From the NCBI GenBank assembly GCA_946902985.2, contig OX336389.2, positions 344,694,444 through 344,758,443 on the forward strand: a stretch of DNA of 64,000 bases. The letters run 5' to 3'. Position 1 is the first letter of the stretch; each line of letters opens with the position of its first letter. The notes below the pieces were generated by a model. That model was not told where the DNA came from and searched no databases. It saw only the letters and a program-made list of their open reading frames with translations. Origin of the DNA: Meconema thalassinum (taxonomy: Eukaryota > Arthropoda > Insecta > Orthoptera > Tettigoniidae). Position numbers and translations under genes: made by a program. Positions 36,141-44,761 of the stretch are shown in pieces.

Positions 36141-38294
36141 TTAAAATGAGCGGTAAACCAGGTCCATTCTGCGATCCTTTTTACTTGAAAATCGTTCCAT
36201 GACTTTCTTGTTAAAATTGTCAATGTTATTGACAAAACGCTTCTCACAGGACAGCATGCCTAATGCTGTCAGTCTTTCTTCTTTCATGGTGTTCCTCAGG
36301 AACGTCTTGACTCTTTTCATCAGCGAAAAACAGCGTTCAGCTTCTGCAGTTGTCATCGGCATGGTAATTAACAGTTTCAACAGTTTAACAGTTTCTTGAA
36401 ACGTGTCACTTAACTCGTCGTCCAGAATTAACATGAGAAATGGTACAGCACCAGAAACAGATCTCAGTTCTGGCCTGGAGAAGCAGACCTGTAGCTCACT
36501 TTTAAGTTTTTTCTCTTCTAGAAACGGGTATGCTTTGACCATTTCAGAGAGGTGTAGGTCAGGAAAATTTAGTTCAAATGAATCAAATTCGGCAACATCA
36601 AACAAGTTCGTTGCAACCAGATGTCCCGTAAACTGAAATCGAGATCGTATTTCCAATAAAATTGTATCGCATACTTCTACAGCTTCCCTTTTTTTGCTGT
36701 CAGAAAGCACAGTGTCGGTACGTCTTCTCTTTAGTGGAACGGTTTCGCTATCATTTCGAATTTCAATCTCGACTTCTTCGATTAGTGTGTCAATTTGTTG
36801 GCGTATTGATTGCATACAGGCTTCAAAGCGTTGCAGACTTTGACGCACTTTCACTGGGTCAATCTTCTTCTTTTGTAGCTGGTTGAAAAGTATCTCAACG
36901 TGTGGCATTACCTTATGAAAAAACGTTAGCCAAAATACAAAGTTTACTTCATTCAGCAGTAGTTCGTAAGCACTGGCTTGAGCGAGGGTAGATTGCATTC
37001 TTATGTCATCACGGTTTCCTATCGACTGCATAACATCAATGAGATCTTTCCTGTGTTCAAACACCGTTCTCACTCCACGAGAATGAAGGTTCCATCGTGT
37101 TTGAGAAGCTCGAGGTAACCTTCTCTGGACAATTTCATCTAAAATTTGTGTGCGTTGCGAAGAGTTTGAAAAAAAATGAGCATATACCTGATAGATTTGC
37201 AAAAAAAAAATGCGTACTTGACGATTGATTGACGCTGCCTTAGACATAATTAAATTCATTTGATGGGCGTAACAATGAATATAATTAGCGTATGGGTACT
37301 TGTCTCTTACTTGCTTCTGTACGCCATTTAAACCACCACTCATAACGGACGCGCCATCAAAGCTTTGAGCAATTAGCTTATTACAGTCATTTCCAATAAT
37401 TAATTGTAGTTCGTGTAGTATGCAGTTTGAGATTGCATTTGAGTCATGTCCATCGGGGTTAATAAATTTCCAGAATCTCTCAACTGGCTTTCCCTTAACT
37501 ATGTATCGTAGCACGATTACTAATTGAAACTGATTGGACACGTCAGTAGTTTCATCCGCAATGACCGCTATGTATTCAACAGTTTTGATTTCTTTAAGAA
37601 CTTCTTCGTGATATACTTCTAACATGCATCCAAGTAACTCGTTCTGTATTGTTTTTGATGTGTATTTCGTAGCAGATGCGGTATATTGAGAACGACCGAG
37701 GTGTTCCTTGAGGTCATGATCTAGCTCGGCACTGAACTGAATTAACTCCTTAAAAATACCTTTGTTTTTAGACTCATCGCTTTCATTATGCCCCCTTAAG
37801 GCCAATTCCAAGGCGCCGCAAAATCGTATACAATTAATTATAAGATTTAAAACATAGCGGTTCTTATCAACTTGCTCATTGTGTTTTGCAATGGCTTCCC
37901 TATACTGCGAACTCAATTGGGTTTGAATGTTTACCTTGCCTAGCATGGACAAACTCATTACATTGTTCATGTGGTCTTTCGATTTCTCGTGAGCTTTCAT
38001 CTTTTCCCATATGTGAACTATATCTGTAACACCACCCTTTGACCAGTTGAATTCGCCTTCGAAAAGTACGCATGGGAAGCAGAATAGCGCACCCTTTTCC
38101 TCGCAGCCACACAGCCATTTATTTTTGTTATATAAATCTTTGTTGAATTTCCTGGACCTATGAACTTTGGCACTTTTTAGTACGTAATTGATAGTCAAGT
38201 CTGGGGTTGGTCTACCTAATTGTTTAACTTGAATTTTGTCATCATACGGCAATGAAGAAAATGGTCTATTCAACAAAGCACTAATCTTATTCAT
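36141..38294 (-). CDS. hAT transposase, ZMYM1-like (TTF zinc finger, DUF4371, hAT dimerisation)
   Basis: This intact 717-residue protein starts MNKISALL. Residues 57-110 form a TTF-type zinc finger with C62, C64, C72, C75, H102 and H108 as probable ligands. A DUF4371-like middle follows, with VIADETTDVSNQ and AQSFDGASVMSGG supplying acidic residues of the RNase H-like fold. The C-terminus (about 630-690) is the hAT dimerisation domain, including MTTAEAERCFSLMKRVK with the conserved Glu. It would bind the element ends and catalyse cut-and-paste transposition in the nucleus. Length is usual for this hAT group. No intron or frameshift was seen, so it may be functional. Confidence 0.93.
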   Translation of the reverse strand: MNKISALLNRPFSSLPYDDKIQVKQLGRPTPDLTINYVLKSAKVHRSRKFNKDLYNKNKWLCGCEEKGALFCFPCVLFEGEFNWSKGGVTDIVHIWEKMKAHEKSKDHMNNVMSLSMLGKVNIQTQLSSQYREAIAKHNEQVDKNRYVLNLIINCIRFCGALELALRGHNESDESKNKGIFKELIQFSAELDHDLKEHLGRSQYTASATKYTSKTIQNELLGCMLEVYHEEVLKEIKTVEYIAVIADETTDVSNQFQLVIVLRYIVKGKPVERFWKFINPDGHDSNAISNCILHELQLIIGNDCNKLIAQSFDGASVMSGGLNGVQKQVRDKYPYANYIHCYAHQMNLIMSKAASINRQVRIFFLQIYQVYAHFFSNSSQRTQILDEIVQRRLPRASQTRWNLHSRGVRTVFEHRKDLIDVMQSIGNRDDIRMQSTLAQASAYELLLNEVNFVFWLTFFHKVMPHVEILFNQLQKKKIDPVKVRQSLQRFEACMQSIRQQIDTLIEEVEIEIRNDSETVPLKRRRTDTVLSDSKKREAVEVCDTILLEIRSRFQFTGHLVATNLFDVAEFDSFELNFPDLHLSEMVKAYPFLEEKKLKSELQVCFSRPELRSVSGAVPFLMLILDDELSDTFQETVKLLKLLITMPMTTAEAERCFSLMKRVKTFLRNTMKEERLTALGMLSCEKRFVNNIDNFNKKVMERFSSKKDRRMDLVYRSF

Positions 38295-39314
38295 GTTTGA
38301 CTATTAACAGATATATACACTAATCTTGATAGTCAACATTTCACATCGGGACTTACCGATAATATATACAATAAGAAAATAAAAAGAAACATTTCCACTA
38401 CTCAACCATGAACCATTCACTCACGATTTCACGAATAGCGCGCAATAGCCTACAACACAAACTCACTAACACCTTCTAATAACTCACTAAAAATAACCAC
38501 GAACCGTCAAGAACTGAAGACAGCCAACATACTGCATTTCGCGCGAAATCTTCCAGACCTGACAGGTGCAGGTGGTTCATCAACCATTCATTTTTAGCTT
38601 CCGAGATTAATCCGTGAAGCCTGTACATGTAATCATGATCGTACTTTTTTCTCTTTTATTCCCTTAGTTATTCACTTTACCAGAGAAGGAATTATTAAAT
38701 ACATATTATATTCACTATTTATTAGGTCAAGTATAGATTTCGAATGTTGTATGCAGAGCCCTCTTTTAGAGAAGCCTAGAATTAATATTCTTTGTGTGAG
38801 AGCGATTAGTTGTCAGTTTGTGTCAACGAACCCACCCCCCACGCCAATAACCAATGAGTGTTAAATTACTTCCAGGCCATTGGTCTACACCCTCTTCTGC
38901 TCCTCCCCTCGTGACAGACAGGTTTAGCAAAGGTGCAGTACCTCTTAATGCCCGGTAGATGGCATTGCAATTTACTTTCTGTGCTGCCACGAGCCAGGCT
39001 GCATTCGGCACGGCGTCCTGTTTATTTCCCCATAGCCAGTGACGGGAGAGGTTATGAAAAGGATCGTAAATTGAACTGCGCATGCGTCAACCGTGCCGCT
39101 TAGACCGTACCACGACATATCACAGGCGGGAAGATGGAATCAATGATCATACTCTACGGACGGAATATTTAAACTACTAAGTAATTTGAAACTAATTAAA
39201 TACCAGTATTAAATTGTAGACGTTTGAAATTATTCTTTCAGGACTATGAATAATTAGTTTTCTCGTTGAGGGCAGTGCCATGGCACGGTGGCACTACGCC
39301 TAGAGCCGCCCCTG
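38295..39314. other. hAT 5' noncoding region
   Basis: About 1 kb upstream of the transposase ATG to the right terminus of the hAT. No further ORF of note; it should hold the promoter and subterminal transposase-binding sites, which I could not pick out. Confidence 0.5.
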
Positions 39315-40607
39315 GCACGTAGACCAGAAGATTCTATCAGCCCTGACCATCAACGGAAGCGAGTATGTGGCAATGAATCCAGATCATCAGGATCCACGTC
39401 TACCACACCAGACACAGGTACACCTAGTGGCATTGAATTCTTGCCCACGACTGCTCAATCTCCAAATACAGACTTTCCATCATTCCCACAACCAGCAGTA
39501 CCTACATACATGCCAGGCAACCTTCGCAGTTTCGCTGAGATGGCAAAAAATCCAGCCTTGCACCCGCAAGTACGTCAAAGAAGCCAGGTGACACCATGCC
39601 CCATTCCACCGGCCCAATTTTATATTGTCAAACTAACGAATCTGGATCTTGCTAAGGCAAACCCTCGCTCTTTATACACGATCATATCTTCCTTCACCCC
39701 CGACCTCCAATCATACCAACTTGAACTCCAGAAAACTAAAGAGGGCTATAATATCAAAACAGCGCAGCCATTCTACCACCATCTGGTACACACAATAGGA
39801 CTAGCCCAATTTGGACCTCGCACGCAGGCCACCAATTTATCCAACCTTCAACCTTCCCGCCCCTATGCCCCCCCTTCCCGCCCCACCCCCCTACTATCAG
39901 TGGTGGTATACGGAGTCGACCAGCTGTACACGGATGATGAAGTGGCCCAGCAACCAACCCAACAAGGACATACCATCTTCAGAGCCATCCGCATTAAAAA
40001 CAACGCGGGACCCACGACGCTCGTCAGAATCCTAAGCCGGGACACTGCCACTCTGGATGCACTTCTGAGAGACGGGGCATTAATTTATGCTAGGCGTCAC
40101 CGCGTTGAGCCTTCCCGCGCTTCAGGCCCTCAAAGGATGAGGTGCGAGAAATGCCAACGCTATGATCATGCTCCAGGAGCACCTTGTGTGCAACCCCAGG
40201 TATGTGGCATATGCAGTTTGGACCACCCAACATCTTTGTGTAATAACCGTGCAAACCCAAAATGTGTAAACTGTACCCTTCCCCATCCAGCCTTCAGCTA
40301 TAAGTGTAAAAACCGACCCCCCCCCCCCCCAACTCCTGCCGAACCAGAAACCGTCATCCCAGTGATCTCCCAAGACCTCCCCACCCCTGCTCCTTCTTCT
40401 ACCCTCCCCTCCCCTAGTACAGAAAATATTATTAGGTTCATGTCCATGGTATTGCAAAACTGTCTCCCATTCCACCGTCCCCTCATCACCCAACACATTC
40501 AAATGGCAGCCCGGTTGGTGTTCCATACCCACGTAGATATTGCTTATGCAGGGAATAGAATGCATTATGCATTCTTCCCCCTTGCCAGTGCTCCCCCTAT
40601 AAGCTAA
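39315..40607 (+). CDS. LINE ORF1 (gag-like, zinc knuckles), distal part
   Basis: The frame runs from ARRPEDSISPDHQ just after the hAT to TAA at 40,605-40,607. An apparent start at 39,288 (GTG) lies within the hAT terminus and is not native. The middle (TYMPGNLRSFAEMAKNPAL, PAQFYIVKLTNLDLAKANP) resembles Jockey-clade ORF1. Cysteine clusters CEKCQRYDHAPGAPC, CGICSLDHPTSLC and CVNCTLPHPAFSYKC are three successive CCHC knuckles. Pro-rich stretches lie after them. The protein would bind LINE RNA as a chaperone. The stop is separated from the ORF2 ATG by one base. Confidence 0.88.
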   Translation, partial: ARRPEDSISPDHQRKRVCGNESRSSGSTSTTPDTGTPSGIEFLPTTAQSPNTDFPSFPQPAVPTYMPGNLRSFAEMAKNPALHPQVRQRSQVTPCPIPPAQFYIVKLTNLDLAKANPRSLYTIISSFTPDLQSYQLELQKTKEGYNIKTAQPFYHHLVHTIGLAQFGPRTQATNLSNLQPSRPYAPPSRPTPLLSVVVYGVDQLYTDDEVAQQPTQQGHTIFRAIRIKNNAGPTTLVRILSRDTATLDALLRDGALIYARRHRVEPSRASGPQRMRCEKCQRYDHAPGAPCVQPQVCGICSLDHPTSLCNNRANPKCVNCTLPHPAFSYKCKNRPPPPPTPAEPETVIPVISQDLPTPAPSSTLPSPSTENIIRFMSMVLQNCLPFHRPLITQHIQMAARLVFHTHVDIAYAGNRMHYAFFPLASAPPIS

Positions 40608-40608
40608 G

Positions 40609-43353
40609 ATGACTTTACAAATTTACTATGATAACATCCGTTCTCTGCGTGCCAACCGGGTCACTTTTGAGTTTGCCATCAATCAGCACTCCCCGGAAAT
40701 TTTTATTCTAAATGAAACTTTTCTCAACCCTATCCAACAGCTGCACTTGCCCCCGTTCACTATCTATCGTGCAGATAGGCCGTCTGGTGCGGCTCGGGGA
40801 GGTGTAGCAGTTGGAGTACACCGTAACTTAACAGTCAAACAGCATTTCTATAATTGGCCACGCAACTTTTCAGAATATCTCATTCTGGAAATTTTCGCGC
40901 CATCCAAAACTTTTACCATAGTCACTCTTTATTTATCACCTCGAACCCCTCCTCCTACAGATTTTTTACAACATATCGATCGTACCTTCACCAATTACAT
41001 ACTAGCCGCAGATATCAATATAAATTCATACAATGTAACAGATAATAACAATTTTCAAAACTTGCTACGTCAGACCCGAGGAGTGCTGGTTCCCTTCCCA
41101 GCGCACACTATTCCACACACAAATTCAACCCCGGATGTCATCCTCATGCCTCCCACCCTCTGTGCTAACCCTGAAGTCAAACTCCTACCTCATAACGGAA
41201 GCGACCATCTTCCTGCACTCATATCCATACCAAACATATTTCCCCGTTCAACAGACTCAAATCGTCCCCCTCCCACCCGTCAATATAAGAAAACCAACTG
41301 GAACGCCTACCGAAACACCATCACCTCACTCCTAGAAACAACCACACCACCAACCTCCCTTCCCAATCTCCAAACCCTTATAGTAGAAGCAGAATCTGCC
41401 CTCCTGACTGCCGATCGCCTTCATATCCCTCGCCATTCCCGCCATCCAACTAAACCGCCATTACCTCCAAAAGCCTTGAAACTCCTCCGTCTCTCCCATG
41501 ACTATTACCGTACATATATCCGCACTCGTGACCCGGCTGACCTACACCAACATCGACTTCACCATCGCCATGCCAAATCATATATAAAAGCTATAAAACG
41601 CAAATACTGGACTAATACCTGTACGCGACTCTCCGATACCCCCGATGCCTCCAAATTTTGGCCTACGTTCCGACGACTGACGAAGACCCAACCTCCTTCC
41701 CCTACATATCCTATACGATCAGATAACATAGTGCCAACTTCATTTCAAGAAAAAGCCAACATGTTTGCTACCCATTTCCACTCTGTCTTTTCCCCTGTCC
41801 AAAATCCTAAATTCTGTAATCCAAATGATCTACTTATCCATCGATTAAACAACCCAATCCACACTCCCGACCTCCTCCCCTCATTCGATCACTTTCCCCA
41901 AATTCAATACGATCACCCTCTAAACCACCCTATCACTCCAAAGGAAATCAACCGTATCCTACACCGACGTAAAACAACCGCACCAGGGACCGACACGCTT
42001 ACATACAGACATGTTCAAGAAGCCCCCCTCGCCTTTCTCCATATTCTTTGTCTCATATACAATACCATGTTATATACCGGCTTTTACCCAGCCCACTGGT
42101 GCAAAGCCTCTATCCAACTATTCTTAAAACCCAACAAACCCCCCTCCGACCTACACTCTTACCGTCCCATCAGCCTACTCCCTGTACTCTCCAAAATATT
42201 TGAACTTATCCTTGCCCGTCGTATGTCCACCTATCTGGAAACCCTACACCTCATCCCAGAGTCCCAAGCCGGTTTTCGCAAACGACGATCAACCCAGGAT
42301 CACCTATTTCACCTCACTTCCTCAATTAACGCTTACCTCAAACCTCGACACACAGCCGCTCTCATATGCCTTGACATTGAAAAAGCCTTCGATACAGTAT
42401 ATCTACCAGTTCTTATGTTCAAACTCCGTCACCTCTCCCTCCCCCCCTCTATTATTCGACTCATCTACAACTTTCTACACTATCGCACCGCCTACATCCG
42501 TTTGCGCAATGCACATTCCTATGTTTTCCCTCTCAGAGCCGGCGTCCCACAGGGATCGCCCCTTTCACCCCTTCTCTATCTCCTCTTCACACACGACATA
42601 CCCCACCCTCCCACTCCCTTACGCCTCTACCAGTTCGCAGACGATTTAGCAATACTCGGCCTAGCACCTACAGCCCCCCGCCTTACCAGACTCCTACAAG
42701 CTTACCTAGATAGACTTCAAGACTGGTTTAACATTTCCCACATTACTGTTAACCCTCGTAAAACCCAATTCATCGTCTTCCGTCGAAAAGCCCGCATTTG
42801 CCGACCACGCAACAAAATCCAACTCACCCTTCACTCCCTTCCCTTTATTGAAACAAACATCATAACCTACCTAGGCATCACCTTTCAAAATAATTTTAAA
42901 TGGAATCACCACCTCCAAAACATCTACCGCCGTGCCTATCACCGGCTAGCAGCCACCCGGAAACTTAAAGGCCACACCTGGGGCCTCAAAGCCCCCCAAA
43001 TCCTACAGATCTACCAGACTTTCATCCGCCCCGTCCTTCTCTACGCTTCGATATCCTGGATCACCGCAGATCCCCCTCTTTATTTTAATCTTTGTAAACT
43101 AGACAGACATGCCCTTCGCCTAGCCCATCACCTCCCCTACGATACACCTTCAGCAGATTTCACAGCCCTGTATTCCTTTCTGCCTATCCTTGCAACTATT
43201 CATAAACTCCGCCTCAAATATTTAACCAAAGCTAGTATAGATAACTTACCTTTTTTCACAGAAGCCCTCACCATCTCACCCCTTGCCCAAGCTATCCTCG
43301 ACGACAACCGCACCCCAGCAAATTCGCACCTATTCCCACCGCCAATCACCTAA
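40609..43353 (+). CDS. LINE ORF2: AP endonuclease and reverse transcriptase
   Basis: An intact 914-codon ORF. An APE-type endonuclease occupies about residues 1-215, with NETFL, the RGGVAVGV turn and the GSDH motif near 198. RT follows with APGTDTLTYRHV, YRPISLLPVLSKIFE, FRKRRSTQDHL, LDIEKAFDTV, GVPQGSPLSPLLYLLF and FADD near residue 676. A post-palm LGITFQNNFKWNHH and VLLYASISW stretch follows. Motifs and length fit the Jockey clade. The enzyme nicks target DNA and primes reverse transcription there. All key residues I could check are present, so this copy could supply ORF2 protein in trans. The TAAGATG junction suggests termination-reinitiation from ORF1. Confidence 0.92.
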   Translation: MTLQIYYDNIRSLRANRVTFEFAINQHSPEIFILNETFLNPIQQLHLPPFTIYRADRPSGAARGGVAVGVHRNLTVKQHFYNWPRNFSEYLILEIFAPSKTFTIVTLYLSPRTPPPTDFLQHIDRTFTNYILAADININSYNVTDNNNFQNLLRQTRGVLVPFPAHTIPHTNSTPDVILMPPTLCANPEVKLLPHNGSDHLPALISIPNIFPRSTDSNRPPPTRQYKKTNWNAYRNTITSLLETTTPPTSLPNLQTLIVEAESALLTADRLHIPRHSRHPTKPPLPPKALKLLRLSHDYYRTYIRTRDPADLHQHRLHHRHAKSYIKAIKRKYWTNTCTRLSDTPDASKFWPTFRRLTKTQPPSPTYPIRSDNIVPTSFQEKANMFATHFHSVFSPVQNPKFCNPNDLLIHRLNNPIHTPDLLPSFDHFPQIQYDHPLNHPITPKEINRILHRRKTTAPGTDTLTYRHVQEAPLAFLHILCLIYNTMLYTGFYPAHWCKASIQLFLKPNKPPSDLHSYRPISLLPVLSKIFELILARRMSTYLETLHLIPESQAGFRKRRSTQDHLFHLTSSINAYLKPRHTAALICLDIEKAFDTVYLPVLMFKLRHLSLPPSIIRLIYNFLHYRTAYIRLRNAHSYVFPLRAGVPQGSPLSPLLYLLFTHDIPHPPTPLRLYQFADDLAILGLAPTAPRLTRLLQAYLDRLQDWFNISHITVNPRKTQFIVFRRKARICRPRNKIQLTLHSLPFIETNIITYLGITFQNNFKWNHHLQNIYRRAYHRLAATRKLKGHTWGLKAPQILQIYQTFIRPVLLYASISWITADPPLYFNLCKLDRHALRLAHHLPYDTPSADFTALYSFLPILATIHKLRLKYLTKASIDNLPFFTEALTISPLAQAILDDNRTPANSHLFPPPIT

Positions 43354-44169
43354 CTTCCATGAATGTACCCTACTAAACTAATACCCCGCCCCCAGCCCAC
43401 TATCTATCAATATCAACCTCCCCTTTTTGTTAAAATATAAAAATACACACTTTGGGTTGGCGACTTTTCGGTCATTTGGAAGCTCAGTGAGCCATAGGCA
43501 TACAGCCTGCTCAAACATACGTCCTACAACTGTATTGCCACATCTCTGTACCATTTTCTTATATATATTTACATTTTCTTTTCTTTCTTTATGCCCACTG
43601 AAATGCTCCGTCTCCAGAAAATAGTGAAACCACCGTCAAGTCACACAACAACCAGTGAAGTGAATATGTGCCGCAATAATCTGTGAGAGCCAAGTGTCTA
43701 ATGATACTACATGAAAATACGTGTGAAACAGAAATTGTGTAATAATGTAATAAGAAAGACACTACTCTGCAATGACAGAAAACATTATACCAAAGAAAAG
43801 AACTAAAACCATCATTTAATGTTGAGTTAAAATTGTAAACTGTTTACCTTTGTATAACCATTGCTAAATTTTTCATTATGTATGTACATTGTTTGTGACA
43901 AATAAATGGGGGACTAGCAGGATGCCGGCCCGAGAGGGGTGCGGTGTGATGGGGGACCCTCCCTGGGGGGCCGCTTTGTTGGTTGGGGTGACTTCTGCGC
44001 CATCATTATACAACCCATACGTACGTCAAGACGTACACCAACAATAAGAAAATAAATTTCAATAATTAAATTCCTAAGGCCTAAGGGCTACTAGTCTAGC
44101 CGATGGCCCGCCTCCTCCCGCGCGAAGCGCGGGAGAAGGAATGAAATAACCAATTTTTGATTGATTGAT
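43354..44169 (+). other. LINE 3' UTR and (GATT)n tail
   Basis: Noncoding. It contains a C/G-rich block (about 43,920-44,010) with potential strong hairpins, a CCCGCGCGAAGCGCGGG hairpin near 44,118, and ends in TTGATTGATTGAT, a short tandem tail of the kind several non-LTR elements use instead of poly(A). Confidence 0.7.
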
Positions 44170-44377
44170 CAGTTCGTCACTCCTGTGGGGGTCCGGGCGG
44201 GGACACCAAGAACCCGCCGATGAGCCTAGCTTGGTGACCTAGGCGAAACCCCAGACAAGACACGGCACAAACCTAGAAGAATTGCTGAGTTTTAATTCAC
44301 CGGCCGTGAAAGCCAATATACCATCTTTTTGGAAGCCTTCATAGGGAGGTTAAGGCTGCTTGAGCTTTTAGTTCTCG

Positions 44378-44433
44378 TAGTCAAGTGGTGCAGTTGCACC
44401 TTATATAAAGGGAGGTGGCGCGCAGTTCGTCAC
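44378..44433 (+). promoter_or_regulatory. Possible unit promoter (TATA box, tRNA-like A and B boxes)
   Basis: Representative copy, repeated each 253 bp. TATATAAAG at 44,402-44,410 is a good Pol II TATA box, placing a start about 30 bp on, just upstream of the hammerhead stem III strand. TAGTCAAGTGG at 44,378-44,388 fits the Pol III A-box consensus, and GTTCGTCAC at 44,425-44,433 is one base from a B box. Only one of these readings, if either, need be right. Transcription is not demonstrated. Confidence 0.45.
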
Positions 44434-44689
44434 TCCTGTGGGGGTCCGGGCGGGGACACCAAGAGCCCGCCGATGAGCCTAGCTTGGTATCCTAGGCGAA
44501 ACCCCACACAAGACACGGCACAAACCTAGAAGAATTGCTGAGTTTTAATTCACCGGCCGTGAAAGCCAATATACCATCTTTTTGGAAGCCTTCATAGGGA
44601 GGTTAAGGCTGCTTGAGCTTTTAGTTCTCGTAGTCAAGTGGTGCAGTTGCACCTTATATAAAGGGAGGTGGCGCGCAGTTCGTCACTCC

Positions 44690-44761
44690 TGTGGGGGTCC
44701 GGGCGGGGACACCAAGAGCCCGCCGATGAGCCTAGCTTGGTGTCCTAGGCGAAACCCCACA
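44690..44761 (+). ncRNA. Hammerhead ribozyme motif, type III topology (one of 14 in right array)
   Basis: The parts in order are: stem III 5' strand 44,690-44,697; GUC with cleavage expected after C44,699; stem I CGGGC/GCCCG (44,700-44,704 with 44,718-44,722); core CCGAUGA 44,723-44,729; stem II GCCUAG/CUAGGC (44,730-44,735 with 44,745-44,750); GAAA 44,751-44,754; stem III 3' strand CCCCACA 44,755-44,761, pairing with one bulged G. The family consensus core is CUGAUGA; here position 4 is C (44,724) in every copy. Loop I and loop II contain perfectly complementary 9-mers (GACACCAAG, CUUGGUGUC). In a tandem transcript, self-cleavage would release 253-nt monomers. Activity is unproven and the C4 change could weaken it. 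Confidence 0.78.

Larger units (their letters stand above)
35730..39314 (-). mobile_element. hAT DNA transposon (3585 bp, apparently complete)
   Basis: Ends are imperfect inverted repeats beginning CAGGGGCGGCTC (left CAGGGGCGGCTCCAGGC, right reverse complement CAGGGGCGGCTCTAGGC). An 8-bp duplication, GCACGTAG, flanks it, as expected of hAT elements. It carries a single intact transposase gene on the reverse strand. It lies inside ORF1 of the LINE, so it arrived after the LINE. Confidence 0.95.
35493..44169 (+). mobile_element. Jockey-type LINE, full length but for a hAT insertion
   Basis: The parts are a 5' leader (35,493-35,622), ORF1 from 35,623 interrupted by hAT at 35,730-39,314 and resuming to 40,607, ORF2 at 40,609-43,353, a GC-rich 3' UTR, and a (GATT)n tail ending at 44,169. 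Without hAT the LINE would be about 5.1 kb. Coding strand is strikingly C/T-rich, unlike its AT-rich neighbours. No target duplication is found at its two junctions with the arrays (CGCCTA at left, CAGTTCG at right), so it was either co-mobilised with the arrays or its insertion was followed by rearrangement. Confidence 0.88.

Noticed and set aside
36199..36886. Forward ORFs within 36.2-36.9 kb
   Set aside because: They are antisense shadows of the hAT transposase.
39288..39314. GTG start of LINE ORF1 at 39,288
   Set aside because: These codons are the right terminal repeat of the hAT; the native start is at 35,623.
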